64,000 bases of DNA from an uncultured Actinomycetes bacterium (GCA_903827945.1 CAIKKN010000024.1:1-64000); one strand, 5' to 3'. Numbered from the stretch's first letter, positions 52,601 through 61,101 are shown. Numbers and translations: made by a program. The notes: a model not told the origin generated them from the letters alone.

Positions 52601-52947
52601 TTCTCAACAGTATTGGTGCTGTTCGTTCCTCTGACCTTATTCATCAACGTTCTGGCGCAACCGTTCTTGTTGCAGGAGTCAAAGTAGCCTTACAAACCCC
52701 TCCAGTTCGCTCAGGAAGGCGAGTTATGTTCCTGACGATTGATGATGGATATGGCTGTAATGATGTGACTTTTTTTGAGGATGCTCAGGGAGATCATGCC
52801 AATTTGCTCTATCACTCATGGCTTTTTCTTGTTCGGGGAGTTGTGCGCAAGACAGGCGCTCGGGGAATTTCTTTAAGGGCGGTGTCAGCGTGGGAATTGG
52901 GAGAGTCGTATTCTAAGTGGCGCGGTGGCGTAGCCTTTCAGGAATGA
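49681..52947 (+). CDS. dnaE2: Error-prone DNA polymerase III alpha subunit DnaE2
   Basis: This is a C-family polymerase used in damage tolerance. The N-terminal PHP domain begins THLHVASGYSFKYGTASAGQL. The palm carries the catalytic aspartates in ELPDIDIDVESARR near 398-410, with the third Asp in the region of IAPTEVN/QFDKDDVE. Finger, thumb and tudor-like parts follow, and an OB-type domain lies near the end (VLVAGVKVALQTPPVRSGRRV). The length of 1088 residues fits DnaE2, which is shorter than DnaE1. LexA-box control and the DUF6504/dinB neighbours support the assignment. No imuA or imuB homologue is in the operon. Confidence 0.93.
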   Translation: MFTHLHVASGYSFKYGTASAGQLVERSAQFGMKALGLTDRDGMAGTIRFVQECESHGIAPIVGVNLSFLQKKYRITLLAQAGSLSALYRLVSAVNRDSANEKILTYETLEKFSEYSSQLLALHGADSYLAATIASRRNDSALSIFNSARDLFASQSLEVISHRSKGDGPFSTTHAAKLLGFARENEIPAVLTNAVRMLDRADGPVADVLDSARLLVPLHQRHVERSNSEAYLKSEAEMVFMADEIARAAGESNGKTLLRTTAEWAERARLSPRRDVGIGSIHLPEPQVLGAQRHEELADQLRRRSESGLRRYTGATSVQASQRLEEELSVVRKLGYEAYFLAVADIADIARAKGIRVAARGSGAGSLICYLLGISGVEPLSQGLLMERFCSPLRNELPDIDIDVESARRLEIYDAIFQRFGPERTATVAMVETYRARHAIRDVGAALGISPMEIDLIAKSLPHIRARNIGKALENLPELKNLKLDTPLMKAAIHLAGRLDGLPRHLSMHPCAVLLSDDRLMDIAPTEVNASGYAMVQFDKDDVEAIGLLKLDVLGVRMQSAISYSLQEIERLEGEKIDIDAIPLDDLKTFDLIKSTRTLGLFQIESPGQRELVGKFSPQTFTDLIIDISLFRPGPVKSDMITPFINTRHGFREKPVLHPDLDEILRETEGVVVFHEQVIRIIAAMTGISLAEADEKRRALGTFESQQEVCDWFYPTAISQGYELSLVTRVWEILRAFASFGFCKAHAAAFALPTYQSAWLKSHHTAAFLAGVLTHDPGMYPRRVILDEARQWGIQISPIDINASDKSYRVEKVETGTRLPYQAPNTASTGLKLNLPDARGYSIRIGFSDIQGINEKEIESILENSPYVDLVDFVHRTTVSKPTTEALLLVGAFDSLYKNQKINRRDLLLHLHDIDKFSRGKSKNSNGQMALQLLPSALEASGLPELTASERIRHEVKLTGMDISHHMMEFYGDFLNSIGAVRSSDLIHQRSGATVLVAGVKVALQTPPVRSGRRVMFLTIDDGYGCNDVTFFEDAQGDHANLLYHSWLFLVRGVVRKTGARGISLRAVSAWELGESYSKWRGGVAFQE

Positions 52948-52962
52948 AAGCGGGAATAAGTC

Positions 52963-54168
52963 ATGAGCGTTGAAATACCCACTTCAGAAATATTTTCCAC
53001 AATTCTTCATATCGACATGGATGCTTTTTACGCTTCAGTGGCCGAAAAAGATGACCCTACTTTGCGTGGAAAAGAAGTCGTCGTAGGAGCAGGCGCTAGA
53101 GGTGTGGTTCTATCGGCAAATTACGCTGCTCGTAAATTAGGAATTCGTGCAGCGATGCCGGTAAGTCGGGCCCAACGGATGGCTCCTCGCGCAATCTTTG
53201 TCCAACCCGACCACGCCAGATACAGCGAAGTTTCTTCGCATGTGATGGAAATTTTTCATTCATATACGCCGCTAGTCGAACCGCTCTCACTCGATGAAGC
53301 ATTTCTTGATGTGACGGGTTCAAAGCGACTTAAGGGAAGCGGAAGAGAGATTGGCGCAAAAATCCGCGAAGAGATTTGGAAGAGCCAAGGCATAACTTGC
53401 TCTGCTGGAATAGCCTCAACAAAATTTATCGCAAAACTGGCATCGCAACATTGTAAGCCAAATGGTTTATTAGAGATTGCGCCAGATCGAGTTCTTGAAT
53501 TTCTTCATCCACTTCCAGTGAATGCAATCTGGGGAGTTGGCCCGAAGACAAATGAAGAATTGCAGCGGCTTGGACTTCGCACTGTTGCCGATATTGCGAA
53601 TACACCGAGGTCAACGCTCATTCGCGCACTCGGAGAAGGAACCGGGGCTTCACTTTATGAACTTGCATGGGGTCGTGATTATCGAGAAGTAACACCCGAA
53701 GAGCCAGATAAAAGTATTAGTGCTGCTGAGACCTTTGCTGAAGATTTGGAAGACCCAGATGAAATTTTGCGTGAGTTTCTTCGGCTCGTTGAAAAGGCAA
53801 CAGGGAGAATGCGAAAGAGAAATCTTGCAGCGCAAACAATCTCCATCAAAGTCAGGTTTTCAGATTTCAAAACCATCACTCGCTCCAAAACTCTGGAGTT
53901 GCCAGTTCTTGGAGTCCAGGAAAGTTATGAAGTGGTCAAGAAGTTGTACTTGGGACTAAAACTCGATCGTGCCAGATTGAGATTGGTAGGGGTTGCCCTT
54001 GAAAACCTCATGGATCAATCAGGCGCCCCTCAGCAATTGCTCCTAGGTGAGCGTGAAAAGGGGTGGCGTGAGGCCACAGAAGCTATAGATCGGGCAACTG
54101 CCCGTTTTGGCACCGGAAGCGTGAGGCCGGCTCGCTTGGTAGACCCCGAAGACCTGTCCTATTCTTAG
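52963..54168 (+). CDS. dinB: Y-family DNA polymerase IV (DinB)
   Basis: This is a translesion polymerase of 401 residues. The catalytic signs are HIDMDAFYASVAEKDDPTLRG with Asp near 18-20 and EPLSLDEAFLDVTG near 104-117. The helix-hairpin-helix GVGPKTNEELQRLGLRTVADIA lies near 192-212 and the little-finger domain after 250. A beta-clamp motif QQLLLG is visible near 367. All catalytic acids are kept, which distinguishes it from inactive ImuB proteins. It follows dnaE2 after 15 bases and would be part of the same SOS transcript. Confidence 0.93.
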   Translation: MSVEIPTSEIFSTILHIDMDAFYASVAEKDDPTLRGKEVVVGAGARGVVLSANYAARKLGIRAAMPVSRAQRMAPRAIFVQPDHARYSEVSSHVMEIFHSYTPLVEPLSLDEAFLDVTGSKRLKGSGREIGAKIREEIWKSQGITCSAGIASTKFIAKLASQHCKPNGLLEIAPDRVLEFLHPLPVNAIWGVGPKTNEELQRLGLRTVADIANTPRSTLIRALGEGTGASLYELAWGRDYREVTPEEPDKSISAAETFAEDLEDPDEILREFLRLVEKATGRMRKRNLAAQTISIKVRFSDFKTITRSKTLELPVLGVQESYEVVKKLYLGLKLDRARLRLVGVALENLMDQSGAPQQLLLGEREKGWREATEAIDRATARFGTGSVRPARLVDPEDLSYS

Positions 54169-54171
54169 TCT

Positions 54172-54531
54172 GTGCCACTTTCTGAACATGAACGTAAGCT
54201 CCTCGCGGAGATGGAAGCTGCCCTTGTGCAGGACGACCCACGTCTCGTATCTACTCTGAGTGGAAAAATTCGCACTCCACAAGGCGGTCGAGTCGTTGGC
54301 GGATTGATTTCACTCTTTGGTGGAATGGCAATCATCCTTGCCGGACTAGTTGCAAAGTTGCCCGTTGTTGGAATCGTGGGATTCATCATCTCCCTCGTTG
54401 GTTCATTCCTCATTATTTCAAACTTCTCAACTGGAAAATTAAAGAGCGTACCGACTCGTGGAGCTAATAATAAAAAAGGATGGGGCGATCGCTTAGAAGA
54501 TCGTTGGGATCGTCGTAATTTCGATAAGTAA
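54172..54531 (+). CDS. DUF3040 membrane protein
   Basis: This 119-residue protein has the family start PLSEHERKLLAEMEAALVQDDPRLVSTL, then two adjacent transmembrane helices (GGLISLFGGMAIILAGLVA and VVGIVGFIISLVGSFLIIS, about 45-85). A charged C-tail with GWGDRLEDRWDRRN follows. DUF3040 proteins are actinobacterial and often lie near dinB or mraZ. It starts with GTG three bases after the dinB stop, so it may be coupled. The function is unknown. Confidence 0.85.
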   Translation: MPLSEHERKLLAEMEAALVQDDPRLVSTLSGKIRTPQGGRVVGGLISLFGGMAIILAGLVAKLPVVGIVGFIISLVGSFLIISNFSTGKLKSVPTRGANNKKGWGDRLEDRWDRRNFDK

Positions 54532-54539
54532 GAATTGCC

Positions 54540-55370
54540 TTAACGCATAAATAATTGCGTAAGCCTTCTTGTTGTAAAAAACAAACCAACTGCAATCATC
54601 ACAAGAAAATAGATGACGTGCGGTATTAGCGACGCGCTTATCATCCCGAGGGAAAGGGATCGAATGAGAGCGACACCATGCCATAGCGGAAGCGCTTTTA
54701 TGAAAGCTTGTAGCCAGCCGGGATAAATGCTCAATGGATAAAACGATCCAGAAAACAAAAACATTGGAAGCATCACAATATTGATCACATTCATTTGTTC
54801 AAAAGATTTCATGTATGTAGTAACAGCCATTCCCACTGCTGCAAACCCAAAGGAAATTAACACTGCTGCAGGAATTGCCATGAGCGCCCAGGGTGTTGTT
54901 ATGAGACCTAATCCGGCGATGATAGACATAAATGCGATTGCATAAACTAGCCCACGCAAGAGCGCCCAGCCAATTTCGCCCAGTGCAACATCCATCGGTC
55001 CGAGGGAAGTCGCGAGCATTCCCTGATAAACACGGTCAAAGCGAATCTTGAAAAAAACGTTCCACGTAGCATCATAAATTGCCCCGTTCATGGCACTTGT
55101 TGCTAGGAGAGCGGGTGCTATAAACGCTGCGTAGGAAATGTAGTGCCCTGGTAGAACTTCAATTTTCCCGATGAGTTTTCCGACGCCATATCCAAATGAG
55201 AATAAATACATGACTGGCTCCAAGAAACCTGTTGCCACAACTATCCATACTGAAGATCGAAAAGCCAAATATGCGCGTTCGATGATTGCGCGAGACCTTC
55301 CAGAATAAACAGAATTACCAGGACGACCAATTCTGGCTTCTGCGATAGCAACCGCAGCGCTCGTAATCAT
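54540..55370 (-). CDS. ABC-2 type transporter permease
   Basis: This 276-residue membrane protein with six helices belongs to the ABC-2 permease family (DrrB/NodJ-like). It starts with a short cytoplasmic segment and VWIVVATGFLEPVMYLFSFGYGVGKLIG. Its ATG overlaps the stop of the paired permease gene (ATGA). Together with the second permease and the ATPase it forms one exporter. Substrate (lipid, polysaccharide or drug) is not visible. Confidence 0.85.
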   Translation of the reverse strand: MITSAAVAIAEARIGRPGNSVYSGRSRAIIERAYLAFRSSVWIVVATGFLEPVMYLFSFGYGVGKLIGKIEVLPGHYISYAAFIAPALLATSAMNGAIYDATWNVFFKIRFDRVYQGMLATSLGPMDVALGEIGWALLRGLVYAIAFMSIIAGLGLITTPWALMAIPAAVLISFGFAAVGMAVTTYMKSFEQMNVINIVMLPMFLFSGSFYPLSIYPGWLQAFIKALPLWHGVALIRSLSLGMISASLIPHVIYFLVMIAVGLFFTTRRLTQLFMR

Positions 55371-56203
55371 TTGCTTAACCGGTATTCAAATCGATTAAAA
55401 GCCCAGGAAAGACCGACAACGAGCAAAAGAAGAAGATAAATGAAATGCACAATGATCATCGTGGGCGAAATGTGATGGCCGTAGCTCACCCATCGGCCGA
55501 GCTCTGTCGAATGCCAAAGCGGGGAGACCCAACCAATTAATCGAAGTGGCGCCGGCATGGAATTCAACGGATAAAAAGTTCCTGAAAAAAGGAAGAGCGG
55601 CATTATCAATAAGCGGCCCATGAGATTGAGGAAGAGATCGTCATTTTCGGCAGCGGCAGCGGCAGCCAACATGATCGCGCCAAAGCAAGCGGCAGCGTAA
55701 AGTGAAGTAAGCGCCATCGGCCATGCATCTTTAGCGTTCACAGCACCGAATCCAACTAGCACCATAAAATAAATTACGATGGAACCGATTGTTCGTATCA
55801 TGGAAGAAAAGTAGGTTCCTAAGGCAATTTGTCGGCCCGTCAGCGGTGTCGCATTCATCGCGAAATAGAGTTTTTCCCACTTAAATCCTTGCAATACAGG
55901 AAACGTCACTTCACTCATGAAGTCTTGTATGGCAACGGCTGCCAGAAGAGCGGGTGCAAGAAATACTATGTATTTAACCCCGTCAATTCCTGCGCTGCCA
56001 GCCTTGCTATTTACGAATGTTCCGACACCAATTCCAAGGGACACAAGATAGAAAAATGGATTTAAAACGGAGCTCGAAATAAGGCTGAATATAAACCGCC
56101 CCATTGTGCGTAAACGAGATTCCATCACATACAAAGTACCTCGGCGGGCAGCCTTCTCAATATCGATGAGTTTGAGAGAACCTTGACGAGTAAAACTACT
56201 CAT
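55367..56203 (-). CDS. ABC-2 type transporter permease
   Basis: This 278-residue six-helix membrane protein is homologous to its neighbour at 54540 (shared MESRLRTMGRF-like start, LAPALLAA and SGTFYPLNSMPAPLRL/SGSFYPLSIYPGWLQA regions), so the two probably form a heterodimeric pore. It follows the ATPase gene after 8 bases, giving a three-gene operon. Confidence 0.85.
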   Translation of the reverse strand: MSSFTRQGSLKLIDIEKAARRGTLYVMESRLRTMGRFIFSLISSSVLNPFFYLVSLGIGVGTFVNSKAGSAGIDGVKYIVFLAPALLAAVAIQDFMSEVTFPVLQGFKWEKLYFAMNATPLTGRQIALGTYFSSMIRTIGSIVIYFMVLVGFGAVNAKDAWPMALTSLYAAACFGAIMLAAAAAAENDDLFLNLMGRLLIMPLFLFSGTFYPLNSMPAPLRLIGWVSPLWHSTELGRWVSYGHHISPTMIIVHFIYLLLLLVVGLSWAFNRFEYRLSK

Positions 56204-56211
56204 AATTTAAC

Positions 56212-57141
56212 TTATTCAACAAGAGTTCTACCTGTAAGTCTCAAGAAGACATCTTCAAGAGAACTTCTTCGCACAAGTGAGGTAACTGGGTGAAGTCCAA
56301 TTTTGTGAATCTCATCTAATACTTTTTCTGCATCATCGGCGTAGAGAAGAATTCGATCTGGAAGTAGTTCCATTCGCTCACAAAGCGTCTTCAATTTTTC
56401 TGCGACCTGAGCGTTTCGATCAGATCCAAAGCGAACCTCTAACACTTCTTTTGTTGAAAACTTCTTGATTAAGCCCGAAGGAGAATCTTCAGCCATAATG
56501 GAACCTTTATCCATCACCATTAATCGATCACAGAGTTGTTCAGCTTCATCCATGTAGTGAGTGGTGATCAATAAAGTAACGCCTTGTTCCTTCAAGCGAA
56601 AAAGGCGATCCCAAAGAATATGTCGGGCTTGAGGATCCAGCCCTGTTGTAGGTTCATCGAGCATTAAAATTTTAGGTTCACTGATAAGCGCTCGAGCGAT
56701 TGTCAGTCGTCGCTTCATGCCGCCACTGAGCGCTTCAACTTTGGAATCTCTTTTATCTGTGAGTGCAGCAAAATCAAGAAGTTCATCTATCTTTGATCGA
56801 ATGAACTTGCGGGGCAATCCAAAATATCTCCCATAAATGTAGAGATTGTCTGAGACGCTCAAAGCTTGATCCAGATTATCTTGCTGGGGGACCACGCCTA
56901 AATGAGCTCGAATTTCGGGACCACTCACTTCGGGATCTTTGCCAAGAACCGTGATATCCCCTGAGGTGCGGGTGAGCGTCGAGGCAATGATTCGCATCGT
57001 TGTGGACTTTCCAGCTCCATTTGGACCGAGAAACCCAAAAGATTCCCCTTTTTGAACTGAAAAATCGATGCCATTGAGCGCAATGAACTCCCCGTACTTC
57101 TTCGTTAGGCCTTTGGCCACGATGAGTTCCTTGTTTTGCAC
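56212..57141 (-). CDS. ABC transporter ATP-binding protein (DrrA-like)
   Basis: This 309-residue ATPase has Walker A FLGPNGAGKSTTMRI near 36, a Q-loop (VPQQDNLD), the signature LSGGMKRRLTIARAL near 139, Walker B ILMLDEPTTGLDPQ near 160 and a His-loop TTHYMDEAEQL. The C-terminal extension is like DrrA/NodI. It powers export by the two downstream permeases. It lies divergent to mraZ, with the MraZ box region between them. Confidence 0.92.
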   Translation of the reverse strand: MQNKELIVAKGLTKKYGEFIALNGIDFSVQKGESFGFLGPNGAGKSTTMRIIASTLTRTSGDITVLGKDPEVSGPEIRAHLGVVPQQDNLDQALSVSDNLYIYGRYFGLPRKFIRSKIDELLDFAALTDKRDSKVEALSGGMKRRLTIARALISEPKILMLDEPTTGLDPQARHILWDRLFRLKEQGVTLLITTHYMDEAEQLCDRLMVMDKGSIMAEDSPSGLIKKFSTKEVLEVRFGSDRNAQVAEKLKTLCERMELLPDRILLYADDAEKVLDEIHKIGLHPVTSLVRRSSLEDVFLRLTGRTLVE

Positions 57142-57195
57142 AGGCTCACCTTAGCCGGCAGGGAAATAAGTTGAAATTTTCGGCTAGTACCTCAG

Positions 57196-57270
57196 GTGGG
57201 GCCAAGCCGCCAGAAAGGGGTGAAATGTGGTTGCAGGTGGTTGATTTTGGGGGAAAGTGGAGTAAAGTGG
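57196..57270 (+). promoter_or_regulatory. MraZ-box region upstream of mraZ
   Basis: The motif GTGG (or TTGG) occurs at 57227, 57237, 57247, 57257 and 57267, that is, with exact 10-bp spacing. A GGGG at 57217 extends the series, and an isolated GTGG lies at 57196. MraZ, an AbrB-type DNA-binding protein, binds such phased GTGG/TGGG repeats in its own promoter. Autoregulation of the dcw cluster is therefore likely. Confidence 0.75.
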
Positions 57271-57334
57271 TGCATGAAGCAAGAATCGGGGGATTTGAGC
57301 TTACTTTTTGGAACGAAAAGGGGAGGTGGCTTAG

Positions 57335-57766
57335 ATGTTTCTTGGAACCCATGAACCAAAACTCGATGAAAAAGGCCGCATCATCCTTCCGGCCCGTTTC
57401 CGAGATGAACTTTCAAATGGCTTGGTAGTTACAAAAGGCCAAGAGCGTTGCCTCTATGTATTCCCTTCTAAAGAGTTCACATCAATCACTGAGCGCCTGC
57501 GACAAGCTCCCGTCACCGAGAAAGCAGCACGCGATTACATGCGCGTGATGTTTGCAGGCGCCCATGATGAAGTCCCAGATAAGCAAGGGCGCATCACAAT
57601 CCCTTCAGGCCTACGTACCTATGCAGCTTTAGAAAAAGAGTGCGTGGTTATCGGTGCGAATACACGTTTGGAAATTTGGGATGCAGCTTCTTGGAATACC
57701 TATCTTGCAGATCGCGAGAAGGGTTTCGCTGATGTCTCTACGGAGGTGCTGCCCGGTCTCTTCTAG
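57335..57766 (+). CDS. mraZ: Transcriptional regulator MraZ
   Basis: This 143-residue protein has two SpoVT/AbrB-type domains: [26 protein letters not shown] (about 1-26) and [20 protein letters not shown] (about 69-88). The family autoregulates and controls the division and cell wall cluster through phased repeats upstream. GGGGAGG precedes ATG 57335 at about 9 bases. rsmH follows after 199 bases. Confidence 0.95.
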   Translation: MFLGTHEPKLDEKGRIILPARFRDELSNGLVVTKGQERCLYVFPSKEFTSITERLRQAPVTEKAARDYMRVMFAGAHDEVPDKQGRITIPSGLRTYAALEKECVVIGANTRLEIWDAASWNTYLADREKGFADVSTEVLPGLF

Positions 57767-57798
57767 TTCGTTTATTGGCTAAATCGAATTCTTTATTT

Positions 57799-57907
57799 AG
57801 GCCATCGTCGACTAAAACGCAGAGCGACGCCCCTTCCCCGGCGCCGCTTCCCCCAATCGCACTACAGCAGATCAGTAGTTGCGAAATCCGTCAGTCGACG
57901 ATGACCT
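57799..57907 (+). ncRNA. Structured leader before rsmH (mraW RNA motif candidate)
   Basis: AGGCCATCGTCGACT (57799-57813) pairs with AGTCGACGATGACCT (57893-57907), a 15-bp stem with one C/A mismatch enclosing about 79 bases. The enclosed part has two CTTCCCC elements (57833 and 57847) in GC-rich sequence. A conserved mraW RNA motif is known upstream of mraW/rsmH in actinobacteria, and this fits position and layout. I could not align it to a model. The remaining part to 57965 is an AT-rich leader with GGGGGAGGAG as ribosome-binding site. Confidence 0.65.
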
Positions 57908-57965
57908 AAGTGAAGAAGAGTGAATTTAAAATTTTATGTAAATAAGGATAGGGGGAGGAGTAGAA

Positions 57966-58928
57966 ATGCAAGAACTGCGTCACATACCAGTTGCACTAAA
58001 TCGTTGCATCGATTTACTTTCTCCTTCGATAGAGAAAGCAATCATTGAACGCGGAGTTGCAATTGTTGTTGATGCAACTTTGGGCTTAGGTGGACATACT
58101 CATGCACTCTTGGCTAAATACCCAAGTGTTCGAGTTATTGGTTTTGATAGAGATTTAGATGCAATAGAAATTGCGCGCAAGACAGTCGTACCCTTTATTG
58201 ATCGATTGACAATTGTTCATAGTGTTTATGATCAAATTCCCGATGTCCTCGAAAATCTAGGAATTGAAAGCGTTGATGGAGTCCTTTTTGATCTTGGTGT
58301 CTCCTCGATGCAATTGGATGAAGCGGGCCGCGGGTTTGCCTATTCGCAAGATGCTCCACTTGATATGCGAATGGACCAAAGCCAAGGGCTCACAGCAAAG
58401 GAAATTCTCTACACCTACGATCGCGGGGCACTTATTCGCATATTGCGTGCCTATGGCGACGAAAAATTTGCGCCTCGGATTGTTGACAATATTATTGAAG
58501 CTCGCGAAGCAAATAACTTGGAAAGCACAAAGCAGTTAGCAGAGCTCATAAAAGAGAGTATTCCGGCCCCTGCACGTCGCACCGGTGGAAATCCTGCCAA
58601 ACGGACATTCCAAGCCCTGCGAATCGAAGTTAACCAAGAATTAGCGGTGTTGGAGCGTGCGATTCCTGCGGCGATGAGCGTCTTGGCGCCGTCTGGACGA
58701 ATTGTTGTTATGGCCTATCAAAGTCTTGAGGACAAGATTGTGAAAAGTTATTTCACAAAAGCGTGCACGTCAACGACCCCGCGGGGACTTCCAGTGGATT
58801 TACCCAATAGCGCGGCGAAATTTGAATTTGTTATAACCGGAAGTGAATCGGCAACCGAGGAAGAGATCCTTGAAAATCCACGTGCCCAGAGTATGCGCTT
58901 GCGTGCAATCGAAAGGGTGGCGGCATAA
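57966..58928 (+). CDS. rsmH: 16S rRNA m4C1402 methyltransferase RsmH (MraW)
   Basis: This SAM-dependent methyltransferase modifies C1402 of 16S rRNA. Motifs are VDATLGLGGHTHALL near 36, GFDRDLDAIEIA near 58, VDGVLFDLGVSSMQLDEAGRGFAYSQDAPLDMRM near 100, and RTFQALRIEVNQEL near 216. At 320 residues it is full length. The GGAGGAG ribosome-binding site is strong. Its stop TAA shares a base with the ATG of ftsL. Confidence 0.95.
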   Translation: MQELRHIPVALNRCIDLLSPSIEKAIIERGVAIVVDATLGLGGHTHALLAKYPSVRVIGFDRDLDAIEIARKTVVPFIDRLTIVHSVYDQIPDVLENLGIESVDGVLFDLGVSSMQLDEAGRGFAYSQDAPLDMRMDQSQGLTAKEILYTYDRGALIRILRAYGDEKFAPRIVDNIIEAREANNLESTKQLAELIKESIPAPARRTGGNPAKRTFQALRIEVNQELAVLERAIPAAMSVLAPSGRIVVMAYQSLEDKIVKSYFTKACTSTTPRGLPVDLPNSAAKFEFVITGSESATEEEILENPRAQSMRLRAIERVAA

Positions 58929-59317
58929 TGGCTACATCCTTCTTTGCTCCAGCAATAGCTCGCTCGCGTGAAGCTGTCATCACTCGCTCGACTCAAGCTG
59001 TTTTACAACTTGTTCCAGAATTGAAAAAAGAAGAAGGCGAAGAGATCCAGACAAGAGCTTTTCTCTTTATTTTGAGTGGTGTTTTTGGAATTGGATTGCT
59101 CTCACTTCTACTGATTAATACTTTGTTGACTCAAGATGCCTTTGTTCTCCAGCGACTAAAGCACAACGTAAATATCACAAATGATCAAAGAGATGCAATT
59201 CTTCGAGAAGTCGCACAGAAATCTTCGCCAACATATTTATCTTCCCAAGCAATCAAACTTGGTATGGCGCCAGCACAGAATCCTCAGTTCATTGATATAT
59301 CGGAGAAGAGCAAGTGA
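58928..59317 (+). CDS. ftsL: FtsL-like cell division protein
   Basis: This 129-residue bitopic membrane protein has a cytoplasmic N-terminus of about 45 residues, a transmembrane helix (AFLFILSGVFGIGLLSLLLINTLL, about 45-68) and a short extracytoplasmic coiled-coil tail. Sequence identity across FtsL is low, so the call is from size, topology and the position between rsmH and ftsI. It overlaps ftsI by 4 bases (GTGA). Confidence 0.8.
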   Translation: MATSFFAPAIARSREAVITRSTQAVLQLVPELKKEEGEEIQTRAFLFILSGVFGIGLLSLLLINTLLTQDAFVLQRLKHNVNITNDQRDAILREVAQKSSPTYLSSQAIKLGMAPAQNPQFIDISEKSK

Positions 59318-61101
59318 CAAGCAAAGCGACCTTTCAAAGACGCATTTACTCTTTGCTCGCTTTAGCGACAGTTATCTTTCTTATATTTGGATTGCGTTTA
59401 GTTGATGTGCAAGCCGTTCAGGCCAGCGGTTTCGCCCATCGCGCAACAAATGAAATGTGGAATTCTTCAATTCTCTTGGCACCACGAGGAACAATTTCTG
59501 ATGTAAATGGCGTGGAACTTGCTCGAAGTGTTGCCGCGATCAATATTGTTGTTGATCAGACGATGATCACCGATCCTCAAGGAACCGCTTCCCTCCTTTC
59601 TCCAGTTCTTAAGATGCCGACGACTACCCTGAGCACACTTCTTACTGGAAAAAAGCGATATCAAGTTATTGTGAAACAAGCCACGCCAGCTACTTGGACA
59701 AATCTAAATTCTAGCCTTGATGCCTACAACCAAAATGTCATGAAGCAGCGCGGGGGAGTTTCAAAACGAATTGTCGGCTTCTTCTCCGAGCGATCCTATG
59801 TTCGTGATTATCCGACGGGAAGGCTCGCAGCTTCGTTAGTGGGAATCATAAATGACGCCGGCGTTGGAGCATCAGGACTTGAAGCCAGCATGGAGAGCAC
59901 CCTTGCGGGAAAGAATGGTCGCTATGACTATGCAAACGGTGCAGGAACAATAATCCCTGGTTCCCAACAGATTGTTACCGATGCAAAAGCGGGTGGCGGT
60001 ATTCAATTAACCATTGATCGAGATATCCAGTGGGTAGCTCAAAACGCGATTTCAAAGGCAGTAAAGTCAGCAAACGCTGCATCCGGAACTGTAATTGTGA
60101 TGAATCCGAAAACAGGGGAAATTCTTGCTCAGGCAAGTGCGCCTAATTTTGATCCTGCAAATCGGAAATCAATCAGTGTTGAAAGTCTTCGAAACCCAGC
60201 AGTTCAAGATGTTTACGAGCCAGGTTCAACTGGAAAAATCATCACCTTGGCATCTGCGATAGAAGAGGGAAAGACAACTCCTGAATCGGTCTGGACAATT
60301 CCGTACAGCTACAAAGTGGGCGCAGCACATTTCCACGATGCAGAAAAACATAAAACAGAGCGATTAACTACCGCCGGAATACTTGCGCTATCAAGTAACG
60401 TGGGGGCAGTTCAAGTTGGTCAGAAACTCAGTAATGCAACCCTCTACGGTTACTTGACTAAATTTGGAATTGGGCAGTCAACAGGTTCGCATTTGCCTGG
60501 AGAATCAGCTGGCCTTCTTCCTCGTGTGGATTCGTGGTCTGATACAACAGCGCCGACTATTGCTTTTGGACAGGGATATTCTGTAACTGCCTTGCAAGCA
60601 ACAAGTGTTTTTGCCACAATTGCAAACGATGGAATCAGAGTCACTCCAAATGTTATTGCTGGATTTATTGATACAAATGGTGGCTTTACGCCATCTAAAC
60701 CACAGACGACAACTACGGTCGTGAGCCCTGCAACAGCTCAACAAATGAGATTGATTATGGAGAGCGTTGTCTCGGAGCAAGGAACTGCGCCTGCTGCAGC
60801 CATCCCAGGTTATCGAATTGCCGGAAAGACAGGCACTGCCCAGCGAGCAGATGCAGCGTGCCACTGCTATCGCGGCTACACATCAAGCTTTATTGGATTT
60901 GCTCCAGCGGATCAGCCAAAATATGTAGTCTCGGTTGTGATTCAAAATCCAAGGGGACAACATTTTGGCGGCGTGATTGCGGCGCCTGTATTTAAGGATG
61001 TCATGAGTTTTGTTCTTCAAAGCAAACACATCCCGCCAACGAATACTAAAAAGATACCCTATGCCCTTAACGAAGCAACGCTTCAGAAGCAAAAGGCATG
61101 A
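59314..61101 (+). CDS. ftsI: Peptidoglycan transpeptidase FtsI (PBP3-like)
   Basis: This is the division-specific transpeptidase. An N-terminal transmembrane helix (about 8-28) is followed by a dimerisation domain with PRGTISDVNGVELARS near 53 and a transpeptidase domain with the catalytic motif YEPGSTGKIITL (Ser near 308), SSNVG near 362 and GKTGTAQRAD near 505. No C-terminal PASTA domain is present, as the protein ends at 595 residues. GTG 59314 overlaps ftsL. Its stop overlaps the murE ATG (ATGA). Confidence 0.94.
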   Translation: MTSKATFQRRIYSLLALATVIFLIFGLRLVDVQAVQASGFAHRATNEMWNSSILLAPRGTISDVNGVELARSVAAINIVVDQTMITDPQGTASLLSPVLKMPTTTLSTLLTGKKRYQVIVKQATPATWTNLNSSLDAYNQNVMKQRGGVSKRIVGFFSERSYVRDYPTGRLAASLVGIINDAGVGASGLEASMESTLAGKNGRYDYANGAGTIIPGSQQIVTDAKAGGGIQLTIDRDIQWVAQNAISKAVKSANAASGTVIVMNPKTGEILAQASAPNFDPANRKSISVESLRNPAVQDVYEPGSTGKIITLASAIEEGKTTPESVWTIPYSYKVGAAHFHDAEKHKTERLTTAGILALSSNVGAVQVGQKLSNATLYGYLTKFGIGQSTGSHLPGESAGLLPRVDSWSDTTAPTIAFGQGYSVTALQATSVFATIANDGIRVTPNVIAGFIDTNGGFTPSKPQTTTTVVSPATAQQMRLIMESVVSEQGTAPAAAIPGYRIAGKTGTAQRADAACHCYRGYTSSFIGFAPADQPKYVVSVVIQNPRGQHFGGVIAAPVFKDVMSFVLQSKHIPPTNTKKIPYALNEATLQKQKA

